A model generated the notes under the pieces. The model was not told where the DNA came from. It saw only the letters and a list, made by a program, of their open reading frames with translations, and did not search any database. Shown here in pieces: positions 51,457 through 60,309 of a stretch of 64,000 bases of DNA. The stretch comes from Fen-1362 sp049516395 (lineage in GTDB: Bacteria > Planctomycetota > Phycisphaerae > Sedimentisphaerales > Anaerobacaceae), in NCBI GenBank assembly GCA_049516395.1, contig JBEKTD010000012.1:11761-75760 (forward strand), written 5' to 3'. A program made the position numbers and the translations under genes. Position 1 is the stretch's first letter, and each line of letters begins with the position of its first letter.

Positions 51457-52764
51457 ATGAAGAATATAAAAAGCCCTCAGGTAAATACAAACTCGGCGGA
51501 GGCATTCGCCCAGGCAAGACGATATATCCCAGGTGGAGTAAACTCGCCGGTGCGGGCATTCGGAGGCGTAGGCTTAAAGCCATTGTTCATAGCCAAGGCC
51601 AAGGGAGCGAAAATTTACGACATAGACGGGAATGCCTATATTGACTACGTCGGGTCATGGGGGCCGATGATATTGGGACACGCTCATCCGGCGGTTGTGA
51701 GGGCGATAAATAAAGCGGCGAAAAAAGGGACAAGTTACGGTGCTCCGACAGTCGCAGAGACGGAATTGGCGGAAAAGATACATAACGCTTTCGCGTCGAT
51801 TGAAAAGGTGCGATTAGTAAGCAGCGGGACTGAAGCGGTGATGACCGCAATTCGCCTCGCCCGCGCATACACGCGCAAGGATTTGATAATCAAAATGGCG
51901 GGCTGCTATCACGGGCATAGTGATTCATTATTGGTGTCGGCTGGGTCGGGAGCGGCTGAACACGCTGTGCCTTCGAGTGCGGGTATCCCCCCCGCCATAG
52001 CAAATCTAACAGTTGTCATACCATATAATGATGTTGAGGCGGTGAAAAATTGTTTCTTAGTTCACAGGGGACAAATAGCGGCGGTGCTGGTTGAGCCGGT
52101 GGCGGCGAATATGGGAGTTGTACCGCCTGCGGAAGATTATTTGCAGCTTGTGCGGGCTTTGTGCGACGCCGAAAAATCGGTTTTGATTTTCGATGAGGTG
52201 ATAACGGGCTTTCGCGTGGCTTATGGCGGGGCACAGGAGCTTTACGGCATAAAGGCGGACATAACTTGTCTCGGCAAGATAATAGGCGGCGGACTGCCAT
52301 TGGCGGCTGTTGGGGGACAGTCGCAGATTATGGATATGCTTGCGCCAATGGGACCCGTTTACCAGGCAGGGACACTAAGCGGCAACCCGGTTGCCACGGC
52401 TGCCGCAAACGCGACGCTGGACATATTGGCCAAAGGTGATTGCTACGGCAAACTCGAAGCAAAAGCAGGAACGTTGGCTGACGGATTGAAAGACGCAGCC
52501 GGCGTGGCGGGCATTCCTATCGTTGTCAACCGGGTCGGGTCGATTATGAGTTGTTTTTTCACCGACAGGCCTGTATGTAATTTTGAGGATGTTCAATCGA
52601 CTAATATCCGACAGTTCAAAAAGTTTTTCGCGTCAATGTTAAGTAATGAAATTTATATCGCCCCGAGCGCATACGAGGCGATGTTTGTCTCCCTGGCTCA
52701 TTCGAAAAAAGATATCGAAAAAACGATTGAGGCGGCAAAAGCAGCGTTTAAAGCAGTTGACTGA
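51457..52764 (+). CDS. hemL: Glutamate-1-semialdehyde 2,1-aminomutase
   Basis: A 435-residue PLP enzyme that makes 5-aminolevulinate in the C5 tetrapyrrole pathway. RYIPGGVNSPVRAF is the family start. The PLP Lys is K274 in CLGKIIGGGLPLAAVGG. DEVITGFRVAYGGAQ is also typical. ATG 51457 (MKNIKSPQ) is preferred over the frame from 51421. Other heme genes are not in the window. Confidence 0.95.
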   Translation: MKNIKSPQVNTNSAEAFAQARRYIPGGVNSPVRAFGGVGLKPLFIAKAKGAKIYDIDGNAYIDYVGSWGPMILGHAHPAVVRAINKAAKKGTSYGAPTVAETELAEKIHNAFASIEKVRLVSSGTEAVMTAIRLARAYTRKDLIIKMAGCYHGHSDSLLVSAGSGAAEHAVPSSAGIPPAIANLTVVIPYNDVEAVKNCFLVHRGQIAAVLVEPVAANMGVVPPAEDYLQLVRALCDAEKSVLIFDEVITGFRVAYGGAQELYGIKADITCLGKIIGGGLPLAAVGGQSQIMDMLAPMGPVYQAGTLSGNPVATAAANATLDILAKGDCYGKLEAKAGTLADGLKDAAGVAGIPIVVNRVGSIMSCFFTDRPVCNFEDVQSTNIRQFKKFFASMLSNEIYIAPSAYEAMFVSLAHSKKDIEKTIEAAKAAFKAVD

Positions 52765-52829
52765 TTAGCGGTTACGTATTGCTGATTTTATAACCCTTTT
52801 CGACATTCTCAGGCGAAACTACAAAAAAA

Positions 52830-52863
52830 GAGGGGTCTGCCCACACCCTAAGCGAGACCCCTC
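52830..52863 (-). terminator. Intrinsic terminator facing the minus strand with no minus-strand gene above it
   Basis: On the minus strand GAGGGGTCT and AGACCCCTC form a 9-pair stem followed by TTTTTTTG. Nothing on this strand starts nearby, so it may end a small antisense RNA from the region near 53000, or be a bidirectional hairpin after hemL. Confidence 0.55.
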
Positions 52864-52886
52864 AATGCCCCTTTGCAGGGACATTT

Positions 52887-52967
52887 ATGAAAATAATAAT
52901 AAACGGTAAGGTAGAGGCCGTCAAGATGCTTTTGGGAAAAAAAGGATACTCGAAAATCTACTTATAG
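52887..52967 (+). CDS. Possible 26-residue micro-ORF
   Basis: MKIIINGKVEAVKMLLGKKG then YSKIYL. An AGGG lies six bases upstream. The composition is protein-like but the length gives little support. It could be chance sequence or a leader of the next gene. Confidence 0.25.
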   Translation: MKIIINGKVEAVKMLLGKKGYSKIYL

Positions 52968-53007
52968 AGCTAAACAGCCGCGGTCGGTTCTGATATAGTA
53001 TGCAATT

Positions 53008-54663
53008 ATGAACCGGGAAACCGACAAAACAGGAAAAAGACTGGTTTTACTGGCCGGTACGATTGCTATAGTCGCGGGCTGTTTTACGGCGTATATACCG
53101 GCGATAGAAAGCGGCTTTATATGGGACGACGACGAATACGTTACCGCTAATCCCCTCCTTAGTGCCCCCGACGGGCTTTACCGAATATGGTTTTCAACGG
53201 ATACCCCATCGCAATACTTCCCGCTTGTTTACACAACGTTTCGGGTTGAGTATCAGTTGTGGGGACTTAACCCGGCGGGCTATCACGCGGTAAACGTGGC
53301 GATTCACTGCATTAACGCATTACTATTGTGGGTGATTTTGAGACGGCTGTCAATACCCTGGGCGTGGTTCGCCTCGGCGGTTTTTGCGCTGCATCCGGTG
53401 AACGTCGAATCGGTGGCGTGGATAACCGAGCGAAAAAATGTTTTGATGCTGTTCTTTTCGCTCTTGTCGGTTTTGTGCTGGGTGGAATTTGTCTTCGGCA
53501 GCAAATCGGGCCGCAAGGCTATTTTGCTGTATGCCGGGTCTCTGTTGTTTTGTGCTTTGGCTCTTTTCAGCAAGGCGACGGCGTGCACACTGCCCGCTGC
53601 GCTTGTTTTGATATTGTGGCTAAAGCATTCGCCTGTTACCGCCAGACGCTGGTTGCAAATTTTGCCTTATATCGCTATGGCGATTGGTATAGGGCTTTTA
53701 GTAATGTGGTGGGAAAAACATCACCAGGGTATGGGAGTTGTTAATCTCGGTTTAAGCAGCACGGAAAAAACGCTTATTGCGGGCAAGGCATTATGGTTTT
53801 ACCTGTGGAAGCTGATTTGGCCGGTGAATCTGACCTTTAGCTATCCACGCTGGAATATTGAAGCAACTGATGTTTGGCAGTATGCCTGGCCGATGAGTTT
53901 CGTAGCGGTTATGGCTGCCAGCTGGTTGCTGAGAAAACAAACAGGACGCGAGATACCTACCGCAATTATTTTTTTCCCGGCGATGCTGTTGCCCATGCTC
54001 GGGTTTTTCCCTCTTTACACGTTTGTTTATACGTTTGTCGCAGACCACTATCAGTATATGGCAAGTATCGGACCTATCGTGGTCGCTGCGGGAGCCGCAG
54101 CAATAGCTTATCGCAGGTCAGGAAAAAATGCCAAATTCATAATCGCCTCGACGGCGGGCGTTCTACTGCTGACGCTGGGGACATTGACCTGGCGGCAATG
54201 CGGCGCATATAAAAATTCGGATACGCTGTGGGCTGATACGCTGAATAAAAATCCAGATTCGTGGCTGGCACACGGAGAATTAGCCAGCTCGTTGTACAGA
54301 CAGAGAAAATTCGATGAGGCGTTACCTCATTTTGACCGGCTGCTTGAACTTGCGCAGTATGTAAAAAAGATTCACCCGAGGGCTTATTCGGACGCTTATT
54401 ACTGCAAAGGGTTGATATTCATGGCTAAGGGCAGGCCGGAGGACGCGGCCGAACAATACAGGAAGTCGCTTGAAGTCGATAATAATTCCGCATTGGTGCA
54501 TTATCTGCTGGCTGATATATTAGTTAAGCAGGGCAAGATTGATGAGGCAACAATGCATTTGCAAAGAGGCTTTGAGATAGCAAAAACCAAGGGGGCAAAC
54601 AATCTGGCCGAGGAAATCCGGCATCGGCTGGAAACAGTTGAAAAACAGAAGACAGGGGATTGA
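53008..54663 (+). CDS. Polytopic glycosyltransferase-like membrane protein with TPR repeats (TMTC-like)
   Basis: A 551-residue protein with about ten membrane helices, followed by soluble TPR repeats near 420-540 (WLAHGELASSLYRQRKFDEA, ALVHYLLADILVKQGKIDEA). The early loop ESGFIWDDDEYVTANPLL has the acidic pair typical of GT-C transferases using lipid-linked sugars, and HPVNVESVAWITERKNVL is seen in TMTC-like proteins. A TATAGT at 52994-52999 just before ATG, with no ribosome site, hints at a leaderless message. Its stop falls within a heptamer repeat. Confidence 0.8.
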   Translation: MNRETDKTGKRLVLLAGTIAIVAGCFTAYIPAIESGFIWDDDEYVTANPLLSAPDGLYRIWFSTDTPSQYFPLVYTTFRVEYQLWGLNPAGYHAVNVAIHCINALLLWVILRRLSIPWAWFASAVFALHPVNVESVAWITERKNVLMLFFSLLSVLCWVEFVFGSKSGRKAILLYAGSLLFCALALFSKATACTLPAALVLILWLKHSPVTARRWLQILPYIAMAIGIGLLVMWWEKHHQGMGVVNLGLSSTEKTLIAGKALWFYLWKLIWPVNLTFSYPRWNIEATDVWQYAWPMSFVAVMAASWLLRKQTGREIPTAIIFFPAMLLPMLGFFPLYTFVYTFVADHYQYMASIGPIVVAAGAAAIAYRRSGKNAKFIIASTAGVLLLTLGTLTWRQCGAYKNSDTLWADTLNKNPDSWLAHGELASSLYRQRKFDEALPHFDRLLELAQYVKKIHPRAYSDAYYCKGLIFMAKGRPEDAAEQYRKSLEVDNNSALVHYLLADILVKQGKIDEATMHLQRGFEIAKTKGANNLAEEIRHRLETVEKQKTGD

Positions 54664-54679
54664 AGATGAAAGACAGCAA
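54645..54679. repeat. ACAGAAG-type heptanucleotide repeat across a gene end
   Basis: ACAGAAG, ACAGGGG, ATTGAAG, ATGAAAG and ACAGCAA continue in 7-base phase through the stop codon of the TPR protein, so its last residues (EKQKTGD) are repeat-encoded. Confidence 0.55.
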
Positions 54680-54831
54680 GACGTATCCAATAAAATACTT
54701 GAACTGATGAATAGAGGGGGTCATAATAGCAGTCGCATACGAAGGGTAAAATATAAAAACAGTTGAAATAAGAGCGCGTTATGGATTTTGAATTTGAAAA
54801 TGAATCGGAATCCGGTAACAGGAGAAACCAA

Positions 54832-55602
54832 ATGAGCCAGGAACAGTCAAGGATGGGTAATCTGGTCGATACGACAGATTGTCTCGAGGCAATAAGTGCA
54901 ATAAAGTTCTGGAAGAATTTTTTGTTTATAATAATCCTGCTGGCGCTGATTCTTGTGCAGGGGTCGTTCTGGGTTATGAATCTTCACTTAATCAGGGGAG
55001 ATAACGTTGTGCTTGGCCCCGCGGGCGGCGATGCGACAGGAGAGAAACAGCCAGCGACGGAGGCGGACAAGATTAAGGAGGCAGCCAAACAAATCACGGC
55101 GGATACGAACGCGGCTGCTGAGCCGAATATGCAGCAAACACTGCACATGGGAGCCGAGCCGAATAAGCCGGCGCCTGTGGAGGTAACAGTGCGATTCGAA
55201 TTGCGTGCCAGGCATATCGCGGCGATCGTGCGGTTCCTGGACTTTATCCTTATACCCTGCTCGCTGCTTTATTGCCTGACGATACTTTTCGCGATGAAAG
55301 TGTCGCTGATTGGGCGATTGGGCGGAATAAACCATATCGCAAGAGCGTTCTTTTTGTCGCTGCTGTTCGTCGTGCTGCTGCTGCCGTGGCAATTGATGTT
55401 TGCGCCGGTATTCGCGGGCGCTATGTTCACACCATCCGAGATGATGGCTGCGTGCCAGGCACAAAAAACCGACATTGCATACGTATCTATGATTTTCCGA
55501 TTCACCGTTTACTGCGTGCTGGTATTGCTGCTGCTGCTGGGGGCGCAGATGCGGAGTATGCGATGGGCAAGGGCAACGCTGCGACGGCTTGATGTGATGT
55601 GA
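54832..55602 (+). CDS. Membrane protein of unknown function
   Basis: A 256-residue protein with one N-terminal helix (FLFIIILLALILVQGSFW), a polar Ala/Glu-rich linker of about 90 residues, and three further helices. I do not recognise it. CAGGAG lies seven bases before ATG 54832; an earlier ATG at 54781 has a poor site. It is placed between the TPR protein and lpxL, all on one strand, which suggests envelope function. Confidence 0.65.
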   Translation: MSQEQSRMGNLVDTTDCLEAISAIKFWKNFLFIIILLALILVQGSFWVMNLHLIRGDNVVLGPAGGDATGEKQPATEADKIKEAAKQITADTNAAAEPNMQQTLHMGAEPNKPAPVEVTVRFELRARHIAAIVRFLDFILIPCSLLYCLTILFAMKVSLIGRLGGINHIARAFFLSLLFVVLLLPWQLMFAPVFAGAMFTPSEMMAACQAQKTDIAYVSMIFRFTVYCVLVLLLLLGAQMRSMRWARATLRRLDVM

Positions 55603-55607
55603 GATAA

Positions 55608-55646
55608 CCCCCGAATAAACCGCCTAAGGCGATTAAAATTCGGGGG
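55608..55646. repeat. GC-rich nested hairpin element
   Basis: CCCCCGAAT pairs with ATTCGGGGG (outer stem), enclosing CGCC-TAA-GGCG. It starts five bases after the preceding stop and is followed by CTAAAC before lpxL, which has no ribosome site. The layout resembles the element at 47721-47770. Confidence 0.6.
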
Positions 55647-55664
55647 CTAAACATTATTTGATTT

Positions 55665-56624
55665 ATGACAAGCCCGTTATTCGTCAAGAGAAAGAAGCCT
55701 AAGAAGGAACGCAATGCCATTCTCGACTGGCTGGGGTATATCGGCCTGCGAGCACTGGTCGGCATACTGCAACTGTCCAGCGTTGAAGCAAATCTGAGAT
55801 TCGCCCGGTTTCTTGGTCGATTGTTGTGGAAGCACTACGGCCGGGGAAGACAACGGGCATTGGACAATCTTCGCGCGAGCTATCCAGATAAGGACGAGCA
55901 ATGGTATGAGGTGACGGGGCGAAAGAGTTGTGAGCAGCTTGTGATGCTGGCGGTAGATGTTATTTTTACGCCGCGTCTCGTCAAGAAAGACAACTGGAAG
56001 CAATATTCAAGATTCAAAAACGCGGAACGCGCAAAGTGGCTGAGTAAAGAGGGAAAAGGGCTGATTCTTGTCGGGGCACATTACGGCAACTTCGAAATCA
56101 TCGGGTATATGATGGGGCTTTTCGGGTTCAATGTTTACAGCATCGCAAGGCCGTTGGATAACCCGTATATAAGCAAATACCTGTATGGGGTGCGGGAACA
56201 GGCGGGGCAAAAAATCATCGACAAAAAAGGTGCGGCGGAACTTTTTGGCAAGGTAGCGTCATCGGGGGCGACGCTGAGTTTTATAGCGGATCAGGACGCT
56301 GGCGCAAAGGGAATCTTCGTCGACTTTTTCGGCAGAAAGGCGAGCACCTATAAGAGCATCGGGTTACTTGCGCTGACGGAAAATCTGCCGATAGTCATCG
56401 GATATGCCAGGAGGATAGACAACCGCTTTTTCTTCGAGATTGGAGTTACGCGGATAATAATGCCCGAAGAATGGGCGAACAAGAAAGACCCCCTGTTTTG
56501 GATTACAGCAGAATACACCAAGGCGATTGAAACATTTGTCCGCGAAGACCCGACCCAGTACTGGTGGCTCCACCGCCGTTGGAAACACAGGCCAAAAAAT
56601 GAACTGCCTGTTTCTGCTGTATGA
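55665..56624 (+). CDS. lpxL: Lipid A biosynthesis acyltransferase, LpxL/HtrB family
   Basis: A 319-residue membrane-anchored acyltransferase. The HX4E catalytic motif is in GAHYGNFEIIG. The end has YWWLHRRWKHRP, as in LpxL/LpxM. It adds a secondary acyl chain to lipid A or a related lipid, so the organism likely makes LPS-like glycolipid. No ribosome site precedes ATG 55665; the upstream hairpin may matter for expression. Confidence 0.92.
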   Translation: MTSPLFVKRKKPKKERNAILDWLGYIGLRALVGILQLSSVEANLRFARFLGRLLWKHYGRGRQRALDNLRASYPDKDEQWYEVTGRKSCEQLVMLAVDVIFTPRLVKKDNWKQYSRFKNAERAKWLSKEGKGLILVGAHYGNFEIIGYMMGLFGFNVYSIARPLDNPYISKYLYGVREQAGQKIIDKKGAAELFGKVASSGATLSFIADQDAGAKGIFVDFFGRKASTYKSIGLLALTENLPIVIGYARRIDNRFFFEIGVTRIIMPEEWANKKDPLFWITAEYTKAIETFVREDPTQYWWLHRRWKHRPKNELPVSAV

Positions 56625-56698
56625 TTTTCCCCCCTGCCATTCCGCGTTTGAGATAAAAAAACGAGGCGATAATTTTGTAATGCGGCCAAAACATAAAA

Positions 56699-56741
56699 GA
56701 AATAGTCCCAAGGCCGATTGTTCGACTCTCGGGACTATTTC
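56699..56741. terminator. Bidirectional terminator between lpxL and the secretin gene
   Basis: GAAATAGTCCC pairs with GGGACTATTTC over 11 bases around a 21-base loop. A-rich sequence before and T-rich sequence after make it work in both directions, as fits the convergent genes. Confidence 0.7.
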
Positions 56742-56782
56742 GCTTTTATCCGCTTTCGGCGGATTCAGTCAACCAAAGATTA

Positions 56783-58267
56783 CTAATTGTCGGTTTTGCC
56801 GGCCTCGATGTCCTTTTCAGCTCTTGTCTGCGTTGGTTCCGGCCCCCGGAATTCCGTTACCTCGTACTGTTTCTTCTCATGTTCCGTCATAGACGCATCG
56901 TTGACAATTCTCGGAGTAATGAATACGACCATTTCGCTGTTGATTGTCTCTTCGCCCTCAAACCTGAACAAATAACAAACGATTGGTATATCGCCGAGGA
57001 GCGGTATCTTGTTGACGGCCTTGGAAACGTCTTTCTTTCTGAGTCCGCCGAGGACGACCGTCTGGCCGCTATCAACCAGCAGTGTTGTCTCGGCTGTGCG
57101 AGAATCAACAATCGGCTGGGGATAGCTAAGCACGCCGCTGGCAAACGTTACGTCGCCGGTCTTTACGCTGAATTCCGGCTTAACTTTCATCCGTATTTTA
57201 TCTCCGCGTGCCAGGTGAGGGGTAACTTCCAGTTTTACGCCTACGTCCTTGAAGCTGGTCGAGCCCATGCTGCCGCCGCCGGAGGTTTGTGTCAGCTCCT
57301 GATACGGAAGCTGCGAGATAATGCTTATCGTAGCTGTCTCATTGTCCAGAACCAGGATTCTCGGATTAGCAAGCAGCTTGGCATTAACCAGGTTCTTCTG
57401 CGCTTTGATAGTAGCGTCGATATCGAGGTTGGGGGAGAGCCAGCCGAACTTCAACAGTCCGGTTACGCTCGATGTTTTGGCTGTATCGCCGCGGAACATA
57501 CCTGTTTCAAACGGGTAGGTTTGGCTGGTCTTGGTCTCGCCCATTGTGCCGGGGGGGACGACTGCTTCACCATCTGTATAATACTGGGTGTTGCTTCCTG
57601 TGTTCCATTCAACGCCCAGGTCAAGGTCATTCTTGCTGGTTAAATCGTATATTCTCGATTCGACAAGTATCTGCGGAGTAACGCGGTCTATATCCTCAAT
57701 GAACGTGCCGATTGCTTTTATATTGCTTTCGGTATCCTTGACGATAATATTGCTTGTGCCCGGGTTGGTCGTTATCGCGCCTCGCTGCGATACGAATTTC
57801 GAAAGCGATTTCTCGACTTCCTTGATATCTGCGTAGTTAACCCGATAAATCTTGGTCATCAGCTTTTCCGCTTCCTCTGAAATTTCCCCCGTCGGAGCAA
57901 CTCTAATAATATTTTTGCTCATAACATAGCCATAACCCTGGGAGGCGAGTATGTTATGGAGCGCCTCTTCGAGGGGAACGTTGCTTAGCTTGGCGGTTAC
58001 TGTTCCGGTAACCTTCGGACTTTTGATGACATCGACGTTGGCCTGCTCGGCCATAATCCTTATGACGTCGTCAATGGCGGTATCCCTGAAATCCACGCTG
58101 ATTCGTTTCTGCATTCGCTGTTCGAGGGTGGTCAGGACCTCCGCCTTGCTGCTGGCATTGGCATCGCTTTCATTGTCAGCCGATACCGCGGCGAACACAA
58201 CTGGTCCCGGCAACAGCAATAACACAGTTATCACTAACAAACACTTTGTTATCTGGTTGGTCAACAT
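56783..58267 (-). CDS. pilQ: Secretin, PilQ/GspD family
   Basis: A 494-residue outer-membrane secretin with a signal peptide (CLLVITVLLLLPGPVVFAA). An STN-like domain occupies about 50-110 (VDFRDTAIDDVIRIMAEQAN), then a secretin-N segment (YRVNYADIKEVEKSLSKF), and the secretin core ends with VVLGGLRKKDVS and FITPRIVND. Its size and the preceding pilMNO-P genes suggest PilQ. AGGG lies seven bases upstream. It is the only secretin in the window, so it may also serve the T2SS-like operon. Confidence 0.9.
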   Translation of the reverse strand: MLTNQITKCLLVITVLLLLPGPVVFAAVSADNESDANASSKAEVLTTLEQRMQKRISVDFRDTAIDDVIRIMAEQANVDVIKSPKVTGTVTAKLSNVPLEEALHNILASQGYGYVMSKNIIRVAPTGEISEEAEKLMTKIYRVNYADIKEVEKSLSKFVSQRGAITTNPGTSNIIVKDTESNIKAIGTFIEDIDRVTPQILVESRIYDLTSKNDLDLGVEWNTGSNTQYYTDGEAVVPPGTMGETKTSQTYPFETGMFRGDTAKTSSVTGLLKFGWLSPNLDIDATIKAQKNLVNAKLLANPRILVLDNETATISIISQLPYQELTQTSGGGSMGSTSFKDVGVKLEVTPHLARGDKIRMKVKPEFSVKTGDVTFASGVLSYPQPIVDSRTAETTLLVDSGQTVVLGGLRKKDVSKAVNKIPLLGDIPIVCYLFRFEGEETINSEMVVFITPRIVNDASMTEHEKKQYEVTEFRGPEPTQTRAEKDIEAGKTDN

Positions 58268-58324
58268 TCTTATACCCTGTCCCTTTCTAAACGTTACACA
58301 AATCTCTTTTGATTTACGTTATAT

Positions 58325-59266
58325 TTAACGCTCAACTTTTTGCGTCCATTTTTTATCGCCCATTGCAAAATCGACGCTATCGGAATTTATTTTTACGATG
58401 GTAGCGCCGGCGACAGTGTCTCCGGCGGAGACGATTCGGTCGCCGATAATAGCAGAAGGTTTATCCTCACTATAAACGATGCCTTTAACGGCCGGGCCTC
58501 CAGCAGTTCCACTTCCCGTAGCTGAGATGGCACCGAAAACCATTGGGTTTCTGAGATTGGCAGGAATCGGCTGCGGTATTTCCCAGTTGATTTTGCTGTC
58601 GAAGGAAGTGGCAACAGCAGCGGTTGTTTTATTTGAGGGGTTAACCGAAGTTTTAGGTGAGTTTTTGACAGCGTTCACAACAACAAGAAGTAAAACTATC
58701 GCCAAAACCGGCGAAAGCAGAAGCGTCATTTTCTGCCTGCCCGATGCGGCGCCCTGTTTTGAGGTAAGCAGTTTGGCTTTGACCTTCTCAATGATTTTCA
58801 GCAAAGGTGAATCTTTGGGCTGTTTAATAATAAATTCGGATTTTGACTGCTTTGCCGGAGTTGAAACGGGCAATGAAGGCGGTGCAGATGGTCCAAAAGT
58901 CGTCTGTCTTGGTTTGGGCGGCTCATAAACAACCTGCCTTGTCGGTTGCGACGTTGCTTGTGTTGGAGGTTCCGGGATAGTGAATGGTTTGGGTGATACA
59001 ACTGCAGGTTTCGGAGTTACGGCCTTCGCAGGAGTCGCAACAGGAGCAGGCACAGCCGATGCAGGTGCAGTTACTGCCGGGATAACCGTGGTGGAAGTCG
59101 CAACTGGCGCAGGTGTCGCAGCAGGAGCAAGCTGCGCATGCGGTGTTATCGGAGAAGCCGGCGCGGTTGAACGCGCATCCGGCCCCGCAGCATTCTTCCT
59201 GGGTATCTGAATACCCGTAAAGATTTTGGAGACCTCTTTTTGCAATCCCAGTTTGCTTTTAGCCAT
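58325..59266 (-). CDS. PilP/GspC-like protein with a long Pro/Ala-rich region
   Basis: A 313-residue protein. Residues about 30-130 are rich in Pro, Ala and Thr. A membrane segment lies near 185-200 (LLLSPVLAIVLLLVVVNAV). The C-terminus (VKGIVYSEDKPSAIIGDRIV, then GATIVKINSDSVDF) is the beta-type HR domain of PilP/GspC that contacts the secretin. It overlaps the ParA-like gene by eight bases and precedes pilQ. It is a merged type of protein: GspC-like topology in the pilP position. Confidence 0.72.
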   Translation of the reverse strand: MAKSKLGLQKEVSKIFTGIQIPRKNAAGPDARSTAPASPITPHAQLAPAATPAPVATSTTVIPAVTAPASAVPAPVATPAKAVTPKPAVVSPKPFTIPEPPTQATSQPTRQVVYEPPKPRQTTFGPSAPPSLPVSTPAKQSKSEFIIKQPKDSPLLKIIEKVKAKLLTSKQGAASGRQKMTLLLSPVLAIVLLLVVVNAVKNSPKTSVNPSNKTTAAVATSFDSKINWEIPQPIPANLRNPMVFGAISATGSGTAGGPAVKGIVYSEDKPSAIIGDRIVSAGDTVAGATIVKINSDSVDFAMGDKKWTQKVER

Positions 59267-60278
59267 TGTTCAACTCCCCTGTGGGCATAGTGCCTTCGGC
59301 ACCACTTATAACAACAGCCGGCTGGTCAATCACGTCGGCCTGTTTTTCATTATCCGTTGTCTGCTGGGCATTTTCCGTCAATACATCCGTTTGCTGGGCA
59401 GCCACATCACCGGATGGTTGGCCTGTTGTTTCGGGCTGCGAGGCGGGAGTTCCCGCTTCAACCTGAACTGCCTGCCCTGCATCGGATGCCTGGACTTTTG
59501 CCGCACGAATGTATTCCTTACCAAACAGGATTTCATCGACAAGCGCCAGATATTCCTGAGCGCCTTTGCTGTCCGGAGCATATGTAATGACACTTTGGCC
59601 CGCGCTTGGAGCCTCGGCCAGTCGGATATTCCTGTGAATTACCGTATCGAAAACAAGGTCGCCAAAGAACTCTCTCATCTGCTGCTGAATCTGCCGTGTA
59701 AAAATCAGCCGGTCTTCAACAAAGGTCAGAAGCAAACCGGAGATTCTCACCTTGCAGGGATGAAAATGTTCCTGGATGATTTCGCAAGTCTCGAATAATT
59801 GCTTGAGGCCTTCCATTGCGTAGTAGTGAACTTGGACAGGAACGACAACATCATTGCTGGCTATCAACGCGTTGAGGGTAAGGATGCCCAGCGAAGGCGG
59901 GCAATCTATTACGCAAAAATCATAACGGTCATCGATGGTCTTGAGCTGCTCGGTAAGCATAAACTCCCTGCCTTCAATGGAGCCAAGGTCAAGCTCAATG
60001 CCCGATAACAGGACATTGCTTGGTGCGACATCGACGTTCTCTATTTTACTGGGGACGATAACGCTGCTAATCGGGACTTTGAGGTCAACGATAGCGTTGT
60101 ATATAGTTTTGGTGAAGGATTCCGGGTCACAGCCGACACCGAGCGTAGTATGCCCCTGCGGGTCGAGGTCCACGACGAGAACCTTCTTGCCCTTTCGCCC
60201 AAGAGCCGCAGCAAGATTGACAGTTGTCGTCGTCTTGCCGCATCCACCCTTTTGATTTGCTATTACGATTACTCTCAT
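59259..60278 (-). CDS. ParA/MinD-type ATPase embedded in the pilus operon
   Basis: A 339-residue ParA-family ATPase. The deviant Walker A is KGGCGKTTTTV at 10-20, Walker A' is VVDLDPQGHTT, and Walker B is CVIDCPPSLGIL. Such ATPases position cargo on membrane or nucleoid. The C-terminal 80 residues are Gln/Ala/Thr-rich and unlike Soj. There is no parB next to it. It sits between pilO-like and pilP-like genes and overlaps the latter, so it very likely serves the pilus. A chromosome-partition role cannot be excluded. Confidence 0.9.
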   Translation of the reverse strand: MRVIVIANQKGGCGKTTTTVNLAAALGRKGKKVLVVDLDPQGHTTLGVGCDPESFTKTIYNAIVDLKVPISSVIVPSKIENVDVAPSNVLLSGIELDLGSIEGREFMLTEQLKTIDDRYDFCVIDCPPSLGILTLNALIASNDVVVPVQVHYYAMEGLKQLFETCEIIQEHFHPCKVRISGLLLTFVEDRLIFTRQIQQQMREFFGDLVFDTVIHRNIRLAEAPSAGQSVITYAPDSKGAQEYLALVDEILFGKEYIRAAKVQASDAGQAVQVEAGTPASQPETTGQPSGDVAAQQTDVLTENAQQTTDNEKQADVIDQPAVVISGAEGTMPTGELNNG

Positions 60279-60309
60279 TTTTTATATAACAAGCTGTCGC
60301 CTGCTTCTC

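Noticed and set aside
59226..59798. 190-codon plus-strand frame opposite the ParA-like gene
   Set aside because: Opposite a clear ParA and PilP-like overlap; no ribosome site or motif.
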